This document shows positions 56,404 to 64,000 of a stretch of DNA of 64,000 bases, in pieces. The notes beneath the pieces are model-generated. The model saw nothing but the letters and a program-made list of their open reading frames with translations. It was not told the DNA's origin and ran no database searches. Source of the DNA: Methanococcus maripaludis. Its GTDB lineage: Archaea; AGJL01; Methanococci; Methanococcales; Methanococcaceae. The position numbers and the translations under genes are program-made. Within the stretch, counting starts at the first letter, position 1. Each line of letters opens with the position of its first letter. The stretch spans positions 148,481 to 212,480 of the forward strand of contig NZ_JACDUL010000001.1 of NCBI RefSeq assembly GCF_013760955.1, in the 5' to 3' direction.

Positions 56404-57648
56404 GTGGCAGAACCTGTAACTATCAGCCCTACAACTAGACATGAAGGGCACGCTAAGCTAGTTTTGAACGTAGACGATGAAGGGATTGTAACTAAGGCAT
56501 TTTATCCAAATACGACCCCTGTAAGAGGTTTCGAAACAATGTTGCAAGGAAAAGCAGCAGCATTCGGACCTATTGCAGTTATGAGAATTTGTGGTATATG
56601 TCAGGCAACCCACGGTATTGCTTCATGTGAGGCAATCGAACATGCTATTGATATGGAAATACCTAAAGACGGTATGATATTAAGAGAATTAGTAGGTTTA
56701 GGAAATAGGATGCATTCGCACCCACTACACCACTTGTTAATTGTAGATGACCTCTTAAAACCTGAAGAAGCTGGAACTTTAAGAGTAGAAGGAATTAAAT
56801 TAATCCAGAGAATGAGAAAAGCTGGACAGATGCTTGTAGATGTTGCCGGTGGGGAAGGTATTCACCCTCCAAACTTAATGGTAGGCGGTATGAGAACAAA
56901 CATCACCGAAAGAGCAAAAGCTAAACTCTACTATGCTTGCAGAGAATACGAAAAAGACTGTAATGCAATGCTAGAAGTATTAGAAATGTTAATGGAAAGA
57001 TACTTGGAAGAAATCGGAATTCCTGATCTAGGTAAACATGATCTCCCATATATTGCTTCAGACACAACATTTGGTAACAGAGATGCTATCAACTTTAAAG
57101 ATATAACAGAAGTTACTGCACAAAGATACTATGCAGACTTCCCAGATATTGCACAAACCGCAACAAACCAGATCCCATTCTACAGAGGAAACCCTGCAGA
57201 AGGTGGACCTAGGGCAAGAATGATTAAATACGGAAACTTTAAATCTGCCGGTGGAGCAATGGATATTAACCTTGCGAGAGCGATGGAAAACTTTGAAGCT
57301 GTTAAACGATCATTGGAACTTCTTGATGAATTAAACATTAACGGAACTACAAGAGAAGTACCTAACTTCTATAATGCTAAGGAAGAATACGGAATAGGTG
57401 TTCACGAAGCACCAAGAGCTATCAATACCCACATGGCTAAAATGGGTAAAGATGGTAAAATCGAAAAATACAACATCATTGCTGCTTCAACATGGAACTT
57501 CCCAGCTGTTGAAAAAGCTATTGAAGGTTACCACCACCAATATGCGGAAGTAATTATGAGAGCTTACGACATATGAGCTTCATGTGCTACGCACGTCATC
57601 GTAAAAGATGAACAGACTAAAAACGTTGTTGAAATAAGAGAATTCTAA
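56404..57648 (+). CDS. fruA: F420-reducing hydrogenase large subunit FruA, selenocysteine-containing
   Basis: [NiFeSe] large subunit that splits H2 to reduce coenzyme F420; 414 residues if the in-frame TGA at 57574-57576 is read as selenocysteine. N-terminal nickel ligands are RICGICQATH (C63, C66). The C-terminal motif is DI-U-ASCATH, with Sec391 and Cys394 where other hydrogenases have DPCxxC. Conserved sequence continues after the TGA to the TAA at 57646-57648. The protease FruD would cut after His397 and remove 17 residues. GTG 56404 follows GGAGGTGA; a TTG at 56389 overlaps that site. A naive gene call would end at 57576 and lose the active site. Confidence 0.95.
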
Positions 57649-57664
57649 ATTCCTGAAAAGGAAA

Positions 57665-57700
57665 GTCTCAGAAAGGGAACCTTAATGGACCTCAAGAGAC
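57665..57700 (+). promoter_or_regulatory. SECIS element in the 3' untranslated part after fruA
   Basis: Archaeal SECIS hairpins have a conserved GAA...A internal loop between GC-rich stems. Here GUCUC pairs with GAGAC at the base, AGG (57674-57676) with CCU (57690-57692), GAA (57677-57679) faces A57689, and CC/GG close a UUAAU loop. The element begins 16 nt after the true fruA stop, where archaeal SECIS elements normally lie. Confidence 0.85.
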
Positions 57701-57748
57701 AAAATTTAACTCACGGTAATCAAAAAAATCATTTCAACGGTTATTGAT

Positions 57749-58273
57749 ATGGAATATAAACTAACCCCTTCTTACCTTTTAAAGGAAAATATGGTTCTTG
57801 CATGCGGAAATATCCTATTTGCAGACGATGGATTCAGTGTCCATGTAATCGAAAAATTACAGGAATTATTAACTGAAGAAGAAAAGGAAAATATTGCACT
57901 GGTAGATGCCGGAGCAGGTGCTCCACAACAGGTGCTCACTTTAATCGACGGTGAATCTAAGACTAAACGAATTATAGTCGTAGATATTATAGATTACGGA
58001 CTAGAACCGGGAGAAATTAAAATACTTACTATGGATGACCTTCCAAAACCAGAACACACAAAAGTTGATAGTCATGACTGGCCGCTCTCTACTACGATGT
58101 ATAGGGTATTTAGAGATGCACCTCATGAAATAGACTTTAAAGTTGTTGGTTGTCAGAAAAAGTACGTTTCAGAACCTGATGTAGTACTTGAACTGTCAGA
58201 AGAAGTCCAAAATGCAGTAGATGTAGCCGTAGACATAGTACTTTCCGAATTAAGGGGAAAACCAATCAACTAA
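57749..58273 (+). CDS. fruD: Hydrogenase maturation protease FruD
   Basis: Endopeptidase of 174 residues expected to remove the FruA C-terminal extension after nickel insertion. The start [31 protein letters not shown] and the [11 protein letters not shown] segment provide the nickel ligands of the HycI/FrhD fold. It is homologous to the solo protease at 12229. It lies in the fruADGB operon, 100 nt after fruA with the SECIS in between. Confidence 0.94.
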   Translation: MEYKLTPSYLLKENMVLACGNILFADDGFSVHVIEKLQELLTEEEKENIALVDAGAGAPQQVLTLIDGESKTKRIIVVDIIDYGLEPGEIKILTMDDLPKPEHTKVDSHDWPLSTTMYRVFRDAPHEIDFKVVGCQKKYVSEPDVVLELSEEVQNAVDVAVDIVLSELRGKPIN

Positions 58274-58287
58274 GGGAGGAGAATATC

Positions 58288-58974
58288 ATGGTAAAAGTTG
58301 CTCACGTGCAATTAAGTAGCTGCTGTGGGTGTCTAGTTTCCCTTGCAGACACCTATGAAAAGCTTTTAGATGTTTTAGGAGCTATAGATTTAGTTTACTC
58401 CCAGACTCTTGCTGATGTGAGAGAAGTTCCTGACGATGTAGACATAATCTTACTCGAAGGTAGCGTTTGTTTAAGCGACCACCACGCAATGGAAGTTGCA
58501 CTTGATTCTAGGAAAAAAGCAAAAATATTAGTTGCTTTAGGAGCTTGTGCTGCTACTGGAAATGTTACAAGATTTTCAAAAGGAAATCAGCCTTCAAAAC
58601 CAGTTCACGATGCATTTGCACCATTAACAGAAGTTGTAAAATGTGACTTGGCAATCCCAGGATGTCCACCATCACCAGAATCTATAGTTGCAGTAGTTTT
58701 GGCGGCATTAAACGGAGATATGGAATACTTAGAACCATATGCAGAACTTGCAAAATATGGATCAGAAGCTTGTGGATGCGATTTAATTACAAAAGTAATT
58801 AATAAATCACTCTGTATGGGATGCGGTTCATGTGCAGCAGCTTGCCCTACAAGAGCAGTATCTATGGATGCAGGAAGACCATTAGTTGACAAGGAAATCT
58901 GTATAAAATGTGGCTCATGTTCAGTTCAGTGCCCAAGAATTAGATTCCCTGAATTAATTGAAAAAATAGAATAA
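58288..58974 (+). CDS. fruG: F420-reducing hydrogenase small subunit FruG
   Basis: Electron-transfer subunit of 228 residues. [20 protein letters not shown] is the proximal cluster site typical of small subunits, and [14 protein letters not shown] and CAATGN supply more ligands. The C-terminal part has two ferredoxin motifs, [12 protein letters not shown] and [13 protein letters not shown] strong GGGAGGAGAATATC ribosome-binding site precedes the ATG, 14 nt after fruD. Confidence 0.96.
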   Translation: MVKVAHVQLSSCCGCLVSLADTYEKLLDVLGAIDLVYSQTLADVREVPDDVDIILLEGSVCLSDHHAMEVALDSRKKAKILVALGACAATGNVTRFSKGNQPSKPVHDAFAPLTEVVKCDLAIPGCPPSPESIVAVVLAALNGDMEYLEPYAELAKYGSEACGCDLITKVINKSLCMGCGSCAAACPTRAVSMDAGRPLVDKEICIKCGSCSVQCPRIRFPELIEKIE

Positions 58975-59007
58975 TTGCAATTATGGAAAATAAAAAAAGG
59001 TGATTAG

Positions 59008-59856
59008 ATGGATCCCTTTGGAACATATATAAAAGCAGTCTCCGCAAGAGCTGCAGACAAAGAAATCCTTAAGAAAGCACAAGATGGAGGTATCGTTTCT
59101 GCCGCATACATTTACGGTTTAGAAAGCGGACTCCTCGATGGTGTAATTATTGCAGACAAAGAAGATGGATTCGCAGCAGCTCCAAAAGTTGCTACAACAA
59201 GAGAAGAAATCTTAAGCGCTGCAGGAACTAAATATACCGTATGTTCTAACCTTTCAGTAGTAAAAAGTGCTGTAAGAGAATACGGATGTGAAAAAGTCGG
59301 ATTTGTTGGAACTCCTTGCCAAGTCCGATCAATCAGAAAAGCAATAAAATACCCTGTTGGATACAGACACGTTCCAGACAAGATTGCATTAATTATGGGT
59401 ATCTTCTGTATGGAAAACTTCCCATACAACGGTATGAAAGCAATTGTTGAAGAACACTGTGGTATCAAAATGGACGATGTTGTAAAAACCGACATCGGAA
59501 AAGGTAAATTCTGGGTTTACTCAAAATGGGGAGACGTAAAAACAGTTCCATTAAAAGACACCCACCCATACGAGCAAATGTCATGCCACGTATGTATGGA
59601 CTATACAGCAGAACTTGCAGATATCTCAACAGGATCAGTAGGAAGCCCAGATGGATGGAGCACAATCTTTGTTAGAACTGCAAAAGGAGAAGAGTACCTA
59701 AACAAAATGGTTGAAGCAGGCGCTATTGAAACAAAAGACATAGACGCTGTAAAACCAGGTTTAGACTTAGTACAAAAACTCGCTCTCTCCAAAAAAGAGA
59801 AAAATGCAAAAGAAGTAGAACACAGGAAAGAAATTGGTTTACCAGTTCCATACTAA
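59008..59856 (+). CDS. fruB: F420-reducing hydrogenase beta subunit FruB
   Basis: Flavoprotein of 282 residues that binds F420 and FAD and contains an iron-sulfur cluster. Family segments are [50 protein letters not shown] and [15 protein letters not shown] with the cluster cysteines. AAGGTGATTAG precedes the ATG. It is the last gene of fruADGB and takes electrons from FruG to reduce F420. Confidence 0.96.
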   Translation: MDPFGTYIKAVSARAADKEILKKAQDGGIVSAAYIYGLESGLLDGVIIADKEDGFAAAPKVATTREEILSAAGTKYTVCSNLSVVKSAVREYGCEKVGFVGTPCQVRSIRKAIKYPVGYRHVPDKIALIMGIFCMENFPYNGMKAIVEEHCGIKMDDVVKTDIGKGKFWVYSKWGDVKTVPLKDTHPYEQMSCHVCMDYTAELADISTGSVGSPDGWSTIFVRTAKGEEYLNKMVEAGAIETKDIDAVKPGLDLVQKLALSKKEKNAKEVEHRKEIGLPVPY

Positions 59857-59960
59857 CTTCTTAAACTTTTTTTATTATTTTTAGATAAATTTTCGACAAT
59901 TATATCATCTAGTTTTTTCATAAGTATTTTTATCATTTTAACTTGTTCTGGGGGATCTAC

Positions 59961-60968
59961 GTGAACGTGAGACTCATCGAATGCTATGTTCCAAAAAAAA
60001 TATATTCTGGATATGAAGAATCGCTTGAAAATAATCTTGAAAATATCATCTGGCATAGCGTTTGCGAAGAATCAAATCATACTGTAATCAGATTAATTAC
60101 TGAAACAGAACATGTTGAAAAAGTAATCGATGTCCTTTCATCAAAATATGGCGGATCAAACTTCAGAATTATTGTAACTGAACCAACAGCAACAATTCCA
60201 GAAATTAAAAAAGAAGAAAAAGTGGAAGTTGAAGATAAAACTCCAAAAAGAGTTTCAAGACATGAAATAATTGGAAAAATAGGGGATGTATCTCACCTTT
60301 CAAAAGAATACTATTCATTATTATTTTTAGCAGCAGTTGTTGCCTCAATTGGGATATGGTTGGATGATGTTGCGTTGATAATTGGTTCAATGATAATTGC
60401 ACCTTTTTTAAGCCCGATGATTTCATTCACATTTTCAGTTGCTGTTATGGATTTAGCTTTTGCAAAAAAATCATTGAAAAACCTTCTTTTAGGAATTCTG
60501 ACTGTACTTATATTTTCATTTGTTATAGGAACTTTCCTGCACGTAAGCCCTGAAAGCCCACAAATTGCATCCAGAATGAATTTAGGATTACAAAATATCG
60601 CAATTGCACTTTCAGCAGGTTTTGTTGGTACTCTTTCAATGTTAATTCCTGAAATTTCCTCAACTGTTGTTGGAGTTATGATTGCAGTTGCACTGATGCC
60701 GCCACTGGTTGCGTTTGGATTGATGCTTGGCTCAGGATATTACATAGAATCAATCCCAATTTTGATATTATTTATCGTAAATATAATCTCTGTTAATTTT
60801 GCATCTGCATTTTTATTCTACCTTTATGGAATAACCCCCTACAAATGGTGGGAAATTGAAAAAGCAAGAAAATTAGCAATTTTTAGTATCATATTTTGGT
60901 TTTTAAATCTCGTAATTCTTACAAGTATTATCCTAACTTTTGGAAATGGAAATTTGAAAATAATATAA
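59961..60968 (+). CDS. DUF389-family membrane protein
   Basis: A 335-residue protein. The first 110 residues are a soluble alpha/beta domain (RLIECYVPKKIYSGYEESL); the rest has about six membrane helices with the DUF389 signatures SMIIAPFLSPMISF and GTLSMLIPEISSTVVGVMIAVALMPPLVAFG. Function is unknown; a transport or channel role is possible. GTG 59961 follows GGGGGATCTAC and is preferred over an upstream start. Confidence 0.85.
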   Translation: MNVRLIECYVPKKIYSGYEESLENNLENIIWHSVCEESNHTVIRLITETEHVEKVIDVLSSKYGGSNFRIIVTEPTATIPEIKKEEKVEVEDKTPKRVSRHEIIGKIGDVSHLSKEYYSLLFLAAVVASIGIWLDDVALIIGSMIIAPFLSPMISFTFSVAVMDLAFAKKSLKNLLLGILTVLIFSFVIGTFLHVSPESPQIASRMNLGLQNIAIALSAGFVGTLSMLIPEISSTVVGVMIAVALMPPLVAFGLMLGSGYYIESIPILILFIVNIISVNFASAFLFYLYGITPYKWWEIEKARKLAIFSIIFWFLNLVILTSIILTFGNGNLKII

Positions 60969-61018
60969 ATCCGTAGAAAAATAAAATAAATTAATGTAAA
61001 TAAATTTGGGGGGGCATT

Positions 61019-61873
61019 ATGAAGAGAAATCCTGTGGTTGCAGGGATGTTTTATCCTGCTGACTACCACGAATTACTTGAGATGATTGAATACTGCTATT
61101 TAAGTCCGAGAGGCCCTAAAGAACTTCCTTCAAAACGGGGAAACTACACAAAACCGCTTGGAATCGTATCACCACATGCAGGATATATTTATTCCGGGCC
61201 TGTTGCAGCACACGGCTACAAAAAAATATCTGAAAATGTAAGCGGGGAAGTTACTGCAATAATTCTTGGTCCAAACCATACAGGACTTGGTTCTGGAATT
61301 TCCACAATGAAAGGAATCTGGAAAACACCTTTTGGAGATATGGAAATCGATAATGAATTTGCTGATAAGCTGTGGAAAGAATGCGATGTTTTAGATTTAG
61401 ATGAAAATTCGCATTTGAGAGAGCATTCAATTGAAGTTCAACTTCCATTTTTAAAGCATCTTGAAGAATTAAACATTGCAAAATTCAAGTTTGTTCCGAT
61501 ATGCATGATGATGCAGGATTATGAAACTTCCATGGATGTAGGATACTTTATTGCAAAAGTTGCCAAAGAAATGAATAGAAAAATTATAATAATTGCATCT
61601 ACGGACTTTTCACACTATGAACCACAGGAATCTGCTTCAAAAAAAGATGCACTCGTTATAAAAGACATTTTGGAATTAAATGATGAAGAGATATTTACCG
61701 ATGTTGTAACACACAATATAAGCATGTGCGGATACGGGCCAGTTATTGCAATGGTTAAAGCAATGAAAGATTTGGGTGCGACGAACTCAAATTTACTTTA
61801 TTATTCAACTTCTGGAGATGTTACGAAAGACTATTCTGAAGTTGTTGGATATGCTTCGATACTGGTAAAATAA
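61019..61873 (+). CDS. Memo-like protein (AmmeMemoRadiSam system protein B)
   Basis: A 284-residue member of the MEMO1 family, related to non-haem iron dioxygenases. [40 protein letters not shown] and [11 protein letters not shown] hold the conserved histidine and cysteine ligands. The other members of the AmmeMemoRadiSam set (radical SAM and AMMECR1 proteins) are not in this window. GGGGGGGCATT precedes the ATG. The biochemical role in archaea is not established. Confidence 0.92.
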
Positions 61874-61899
61874 GTTTTAAAAGAGATAGTATCATAATA

Positions 61900-61916
61900 A
61901 ACTAATAAAATTAGTT
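61900..61916. terminator. Hairpin between convergent genes
   Basis: AACTAAT at 61900-61906 pairs with ATTAGTT at 61910-61916 around an AAA loop. It lies 27 nt after the Memo-like gene and includes the last codons of the convergent redox gene, so it could mark transcript ends on both strands. No long T-run follows. Confidence 0.35.
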
Positions 61917-62156
61917 AGATTTTAAATAATCTTCAAGTTCCTTTTTTAAATCGTTTACAGAAGGTACCGTTCCTTCAAATATGATATCTTCATCAAATGC
62001 AACTGCTGGAGCCATCAATACCCATTCAGAAATTTCTTTTATATCGGTTATTTTCACAATTTCTGCATCGATTTTCAATTCATGAACTGCTTTTTTAACG
62101 TTTTCGTACGTTTCATTGCATTTTGAACATCCCATGCCAAACACTCTTATTTTCAC
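61911..62156 (-). CDS. Small thioredoxin-like redox protein
   Basis: An 81-residue thioredoxin-fold protein with the active-site GMGCSKCNETYENV (CxxC) near residue 9. It belongs to the short redox-active disulfide (glutaredoxin/thioredoxin-like) group common in methanogens; APAVAFDEDIIFEGTVPS contains the cis-proline region. Its reductant is unknown. AAGGTGGTTTTGTG precedes the ATG. It lies after the MFS gene on the same strand. Confidence 0.9.
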   Translation of the reverse strand: MKIRVFGMGCSKCNETYENVKKAVHELKIDAEIVKITDIKEISEWVLMAPAVAFDEDIIFEGTVPSVNDLKKELEDYLKSN

Positions 62157-62205
62157 AAAACCACCTTAAAAATTTTTGATAAGTCAAATTATTCTTTAAA
62201 TAAAA

Positions 62206-63354
62206 TTAATTTTGTAAAATTTTTATATGTTTTGGAATTTTTTGAACAAATAATAATGAAATTACACTAAATACTGCACCCATAACAAATGGGGTCTTCC
62301 AGTTCGTCATCCACATAATTCCGCCAACTACGGGAATTATAACTGCTGAAATATGATTTATTGCGAATCCAACGCCCATTGAGGGTGCGATATCTTCTGA
62401 ATCCGCAGTTTTTTGAAAGTATGTATTGATCCCGATTGCAAAACTGAATACGATGTGGTCGATTATGTAGAGTAAAACTGCGATATTTCTATTTTCGATA
62501 AAGGCATACCCTAAGAACACGAATGTCAATGTTAAATATTCTATCGTGAGCATTTTCCGCTCCCCTAATTTATTTATTCCCTCTGCAACCTTTGGAGCCG
62601 TGAAATAAATCAGTAAATTATTCAAAACAAATAAAACTGCAACTTCTGAAACACTGAATCCATAGTTTTGAACCAACAAAAATACTGCAAATGCAATGAA
62701 GATCTGCCTTCTTGCACCACTTAAGAAGTTTAAAACGTAATATAACCAGTATTTTTTCTTTACAACCATTCCCTTTCTCTGAGGAACCGTTTTTTTGAAT
62801 ATTGGATTTTTAAAAAGTGAATAAACCCCAATTACCATTATAATTATTCCATAAATTAGATAATTTGACCATATTGGTAATAATTTAACACTCATCCATA
62901 TGAAAAATCCTGCAATAATACTTGCAATTGCACCGTAGCTACTAAATCTTCCAAAAACTACCGGAGCTTCTGATTTATTAAAATGCTGTAACGTGAGTGA
63001 TTTGTTGGTTGTTTCGAAATAGTGAAATCCAATCGACATTAAAAACGTCGTAATTATAAGGCCTTGAACCGTTGGAAATAATCCTGTTATTGCAACACCA
63101 AAACCCATCAATATTGTTGAAAGAGCTGAAAGTCTGTGTTCTTTTATTACTAATAATACATAAATTACAAGAAACGTTAAAAATCCAGGTATTTCCCTAA
63201 TTGACTGGATTAAACCCATTTGAAAACCGTTTATCCCTACAACGTCTACGGCAAAATTGTTAAAAAGTGTCCCCCAGACTTGATGAGAAATTGCTGCGGC
63301 AATTATCAGGAAAAAAAGGTACTCATACATTGGATTTTTTTTGATTTCTATCAT
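62206..63354 (-). CDS. Major facilitator superfamily transporter
   Basis: A 382-residue protein with about eleven or twelve hydrophobic segments. The first loop region (NGFQMGLIQSIREIPGFLTFLV) and GFGVAITGLFPTVQGLIITTFL match the MFS fold, and the central hydrophilic part FKKTVPQRKGMVVKKKYW separates two halves. No substrate can be read from the sequence. It starts with ATG near a weak ATCG-rich upstream sequence. Confidence 0.87.
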   Translation of the reverse strand: MIEIKKNPMYEYLFFLIIAAAISHQVWGTLFNNFAVDVVGINGFQMGLIQSIREIPGFLTFLVIYVLLVIKEHRLSALSTILMGFGVAITGLFPTVQGLIITTFLMSIGFHYFETTNKSLTLQHFNKSEAPVVFGRFSSYGAIASIIAGFFIWMSVKLLPIWSNYLIYGIIIMVIGVYSLFKNPIFKKTVPQRKGMVVKKKYWLYYVLNFLSGARRQIFIAFAVFLLVQNYGFSVSEVAVLFVLNNLLIYFTAPKVAEGINKLGERKMLTIEYLTLTFVFLGYAFIENRNIAVLLYIIDHIVFSFAIGINTYFQKTADSEDIAPSMGVGFAINHISAVIIPVVGGIMWMTNWKTPFVMGAVFSVISLLFVQKIPKHIKILQN

Positions 63355-63462
63355 CGATACACCGATTGTTTAAGAATAAATTATATTTTAAAAGTTATTT
63401 TCGGGATTTTAATATTTATACTAAATCATTAATTCGGGTTTTCGGATATAATGTATTACCAG

Positions 63463-63633
63463 TTATTTTCTTACTCTGCGCCTTCCTTTAAGTCCTGAAA
63501 CATCTATTTCCATTTTTGTATCACAAACATCGCAATTTGGAAGTTCAACTTCTGAAGCTTTGCAAATACAAACATCCACTTGGTAAGTCCTTCTTTTATT
63601 GCATTTTGGGCACTGTAAATTCCACGTGAGCAT
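63463..63633 (-). CDS. Small zinc-ribbon-like protein, 56 residues
   Basis: A short frame on the minus strand with a clear AAGGTGGTAGT ribosome-binding site before its ATG. It encodes MLTWNLQCPKCNKRRTYQ near the start and then CICKASEVELPNCDVC, giving pairs of cysteines (CPKC, CIC and CDVC) that suggest zinc binding, and a basic tail LKGRRRVRK. Such proteins often bind RNA or ribosomes. I do not recognise a named family. It lies between asd and the MFS gene on the same strand. Confidence 0.75.
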   Translation of the reverse strand: MLTWNLQCPKCNKRRTYQVDVCICKASEVELPNCDVCDTKMEIDVSGLKGRRRVRK

Positions 63634-63767
63634 ACTACCACCTTATTAATAATATAATTCAAAACAGGGAATATTTATAACTATCAATATATCGATTAAT
63701 CTTAATATATTTAAAAAACATTTGAATATATGGATTAAACTTTGGAAAATAAAAATAAAAAAGTGTT

Positions 63768-64000
63768 TTAAAGGTATTTCTGAACGAATAATTCAGCATT
63801 TAATACACTTGCTCCTGCAGCTCCCCTTATGGTGTTGTGTTCGAGTGCGGTGTATTTTACATTGAAGATCGGGTCTTTTCTAACTCTTCCAACAACAATT
63901 GACATTCCATTTCCAGTATTTCTGTCGAGTCTTGGTTGAGGTCTGTCATTTTCGCCCCTTAAAACAATTGGTTTTGCGTAGCTTGGTAAATTTAAACCTT
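63768..64000 (-). CDS. asd: Aspartate-semialdehyde dehydrogenase (partial, C-terminal end)
   Basis: The frame enters from the right edge of the window and ends at TAA (63768-63770), giving about 77 C-terminal residues. [10 protein letters not shown] and the terminal [19 protein letters not shown] are typical of archaeal Asd, which reduces aspartyl phosphate to aspartate semialdehyde. That product feeds lysine, threonine and, in methanogens, the homocysteine enzyme encoded at 31168-32709. Confidence 0.94.
   Translation of the reverse strand, partial: GLNLPSYAKPIVLRGENDRPQPRLDRNTGNGMSIVVGRVRKDPIFNVKYTALEHNTIRGAAGASVLNAELFVQKYL

Noticed and set aside
57574-57576. fruA as a truncated gene or pseudogene
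   Set aside because: The TGA is at the exact selenocysteine position, conserved sequence follows, and a SECIS-like hairpin and a selB gene are present.
59853-60056. Minus-strand frame overlapping fruB end and DUF389 gene
   Set aside because: It lies opposite the start of the DUF389 gene, has no ribosome-binding site and no family resemblance.

Overview
This AT-rich window comes from a methanogenic archaeon of the genus Methanococcus, most probably M. maripaludis or a close relative. The evidence is the split archaeal RNA polymerase subunits (B''/B' and A'/A''), aEF-2 and aEF-1alpha, an archaeal histone, GGTGAT-type ribosome-binding sites with many GTG/TTG starts, methanogen marker genes (mtxX), and a selenocysteine-containing F420-reducing hydrogenase together with archaeal SelB. 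I saw no insertion sequence, prophage, CRISPR array or rRNA gene. It looks like core chromosome rather than an accessory island.

Layout. 1-4690: ribosomal protein/RNA polymerase operon (S13 partial, S4, S11, RpoD, L18e, L13, S9, RpoN, tRNA-Pro, RpoK), ending in a shortened enolase-like protein where enolase often sits in archaea. 4738-8182: ferredoxin, HypC, a membrane protein, a flavin oxidoreductase and chorismate synthase. 8183-8617: the longest gap. 8618-13841: permuted GTPase, mevalonate kinase, SelB, an orphan hydrogenase maturation protease and a methyltransferase. 13934-18447: mre11-rad50 plus a PIN-domain gene. 18463-25516 (minus): metallo-hydrolase, lipoprotein, cis-prenyltransferase, MtxX, histone, a TOPRIM-ArfC fusion, NadE, a radical SAM methylase candidate and an acetyltransferase. 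25652-32709: a cluster rich in sulfur-transfer genes (Thi4, TtcA/TtuA-like, ThiI, NcsA, MoaD-like, NIL-ferredoxin, DUF39-CBS homocysteine enzyme). 32963-46715: RNA polymerase H-B''-B'-A'-A'', L30e, NusA, S12, S7, EF-2, EF-1alpha, S10. 47000-56199: sugar phosphomutase, PurP, RNase HII, TrmI, PspC, transglutaminase-like protein, ThyA-like protein, amidohydrolase and a beta-CASP nuclease. 56404-59856: the fruADGB hydrogenase operon. 59961-64000: DUF389 protein, Memo-like protein, a small redox protein, an MFS transporter, a previously missed 56-residue zinc-ribbon protein and the end of asd.

How it works together. Two themes stand out. First, selenium and hydrogen metabolism: fruA has an in-frame TGA (Sec391) with a SECIS hairpin just after its true stop, and the matching elongation factor SelB, two FrhD-type proteases and HypC are all in the window. 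Second, sulfide assimilation: enzymes that place inorganic sulfur into thiazole, tRNA and homocysteine lie within about 7 kb, and asd at the window end makes the homocysteine precursor. Points that need care in annotation are the fruA recoding, the TOPRIM-ArfC fusion with a possible internal start, the enolase-like protein without recognisable catalytic residues, and many upstream start codons that probably overlap the ribosome-binding site.
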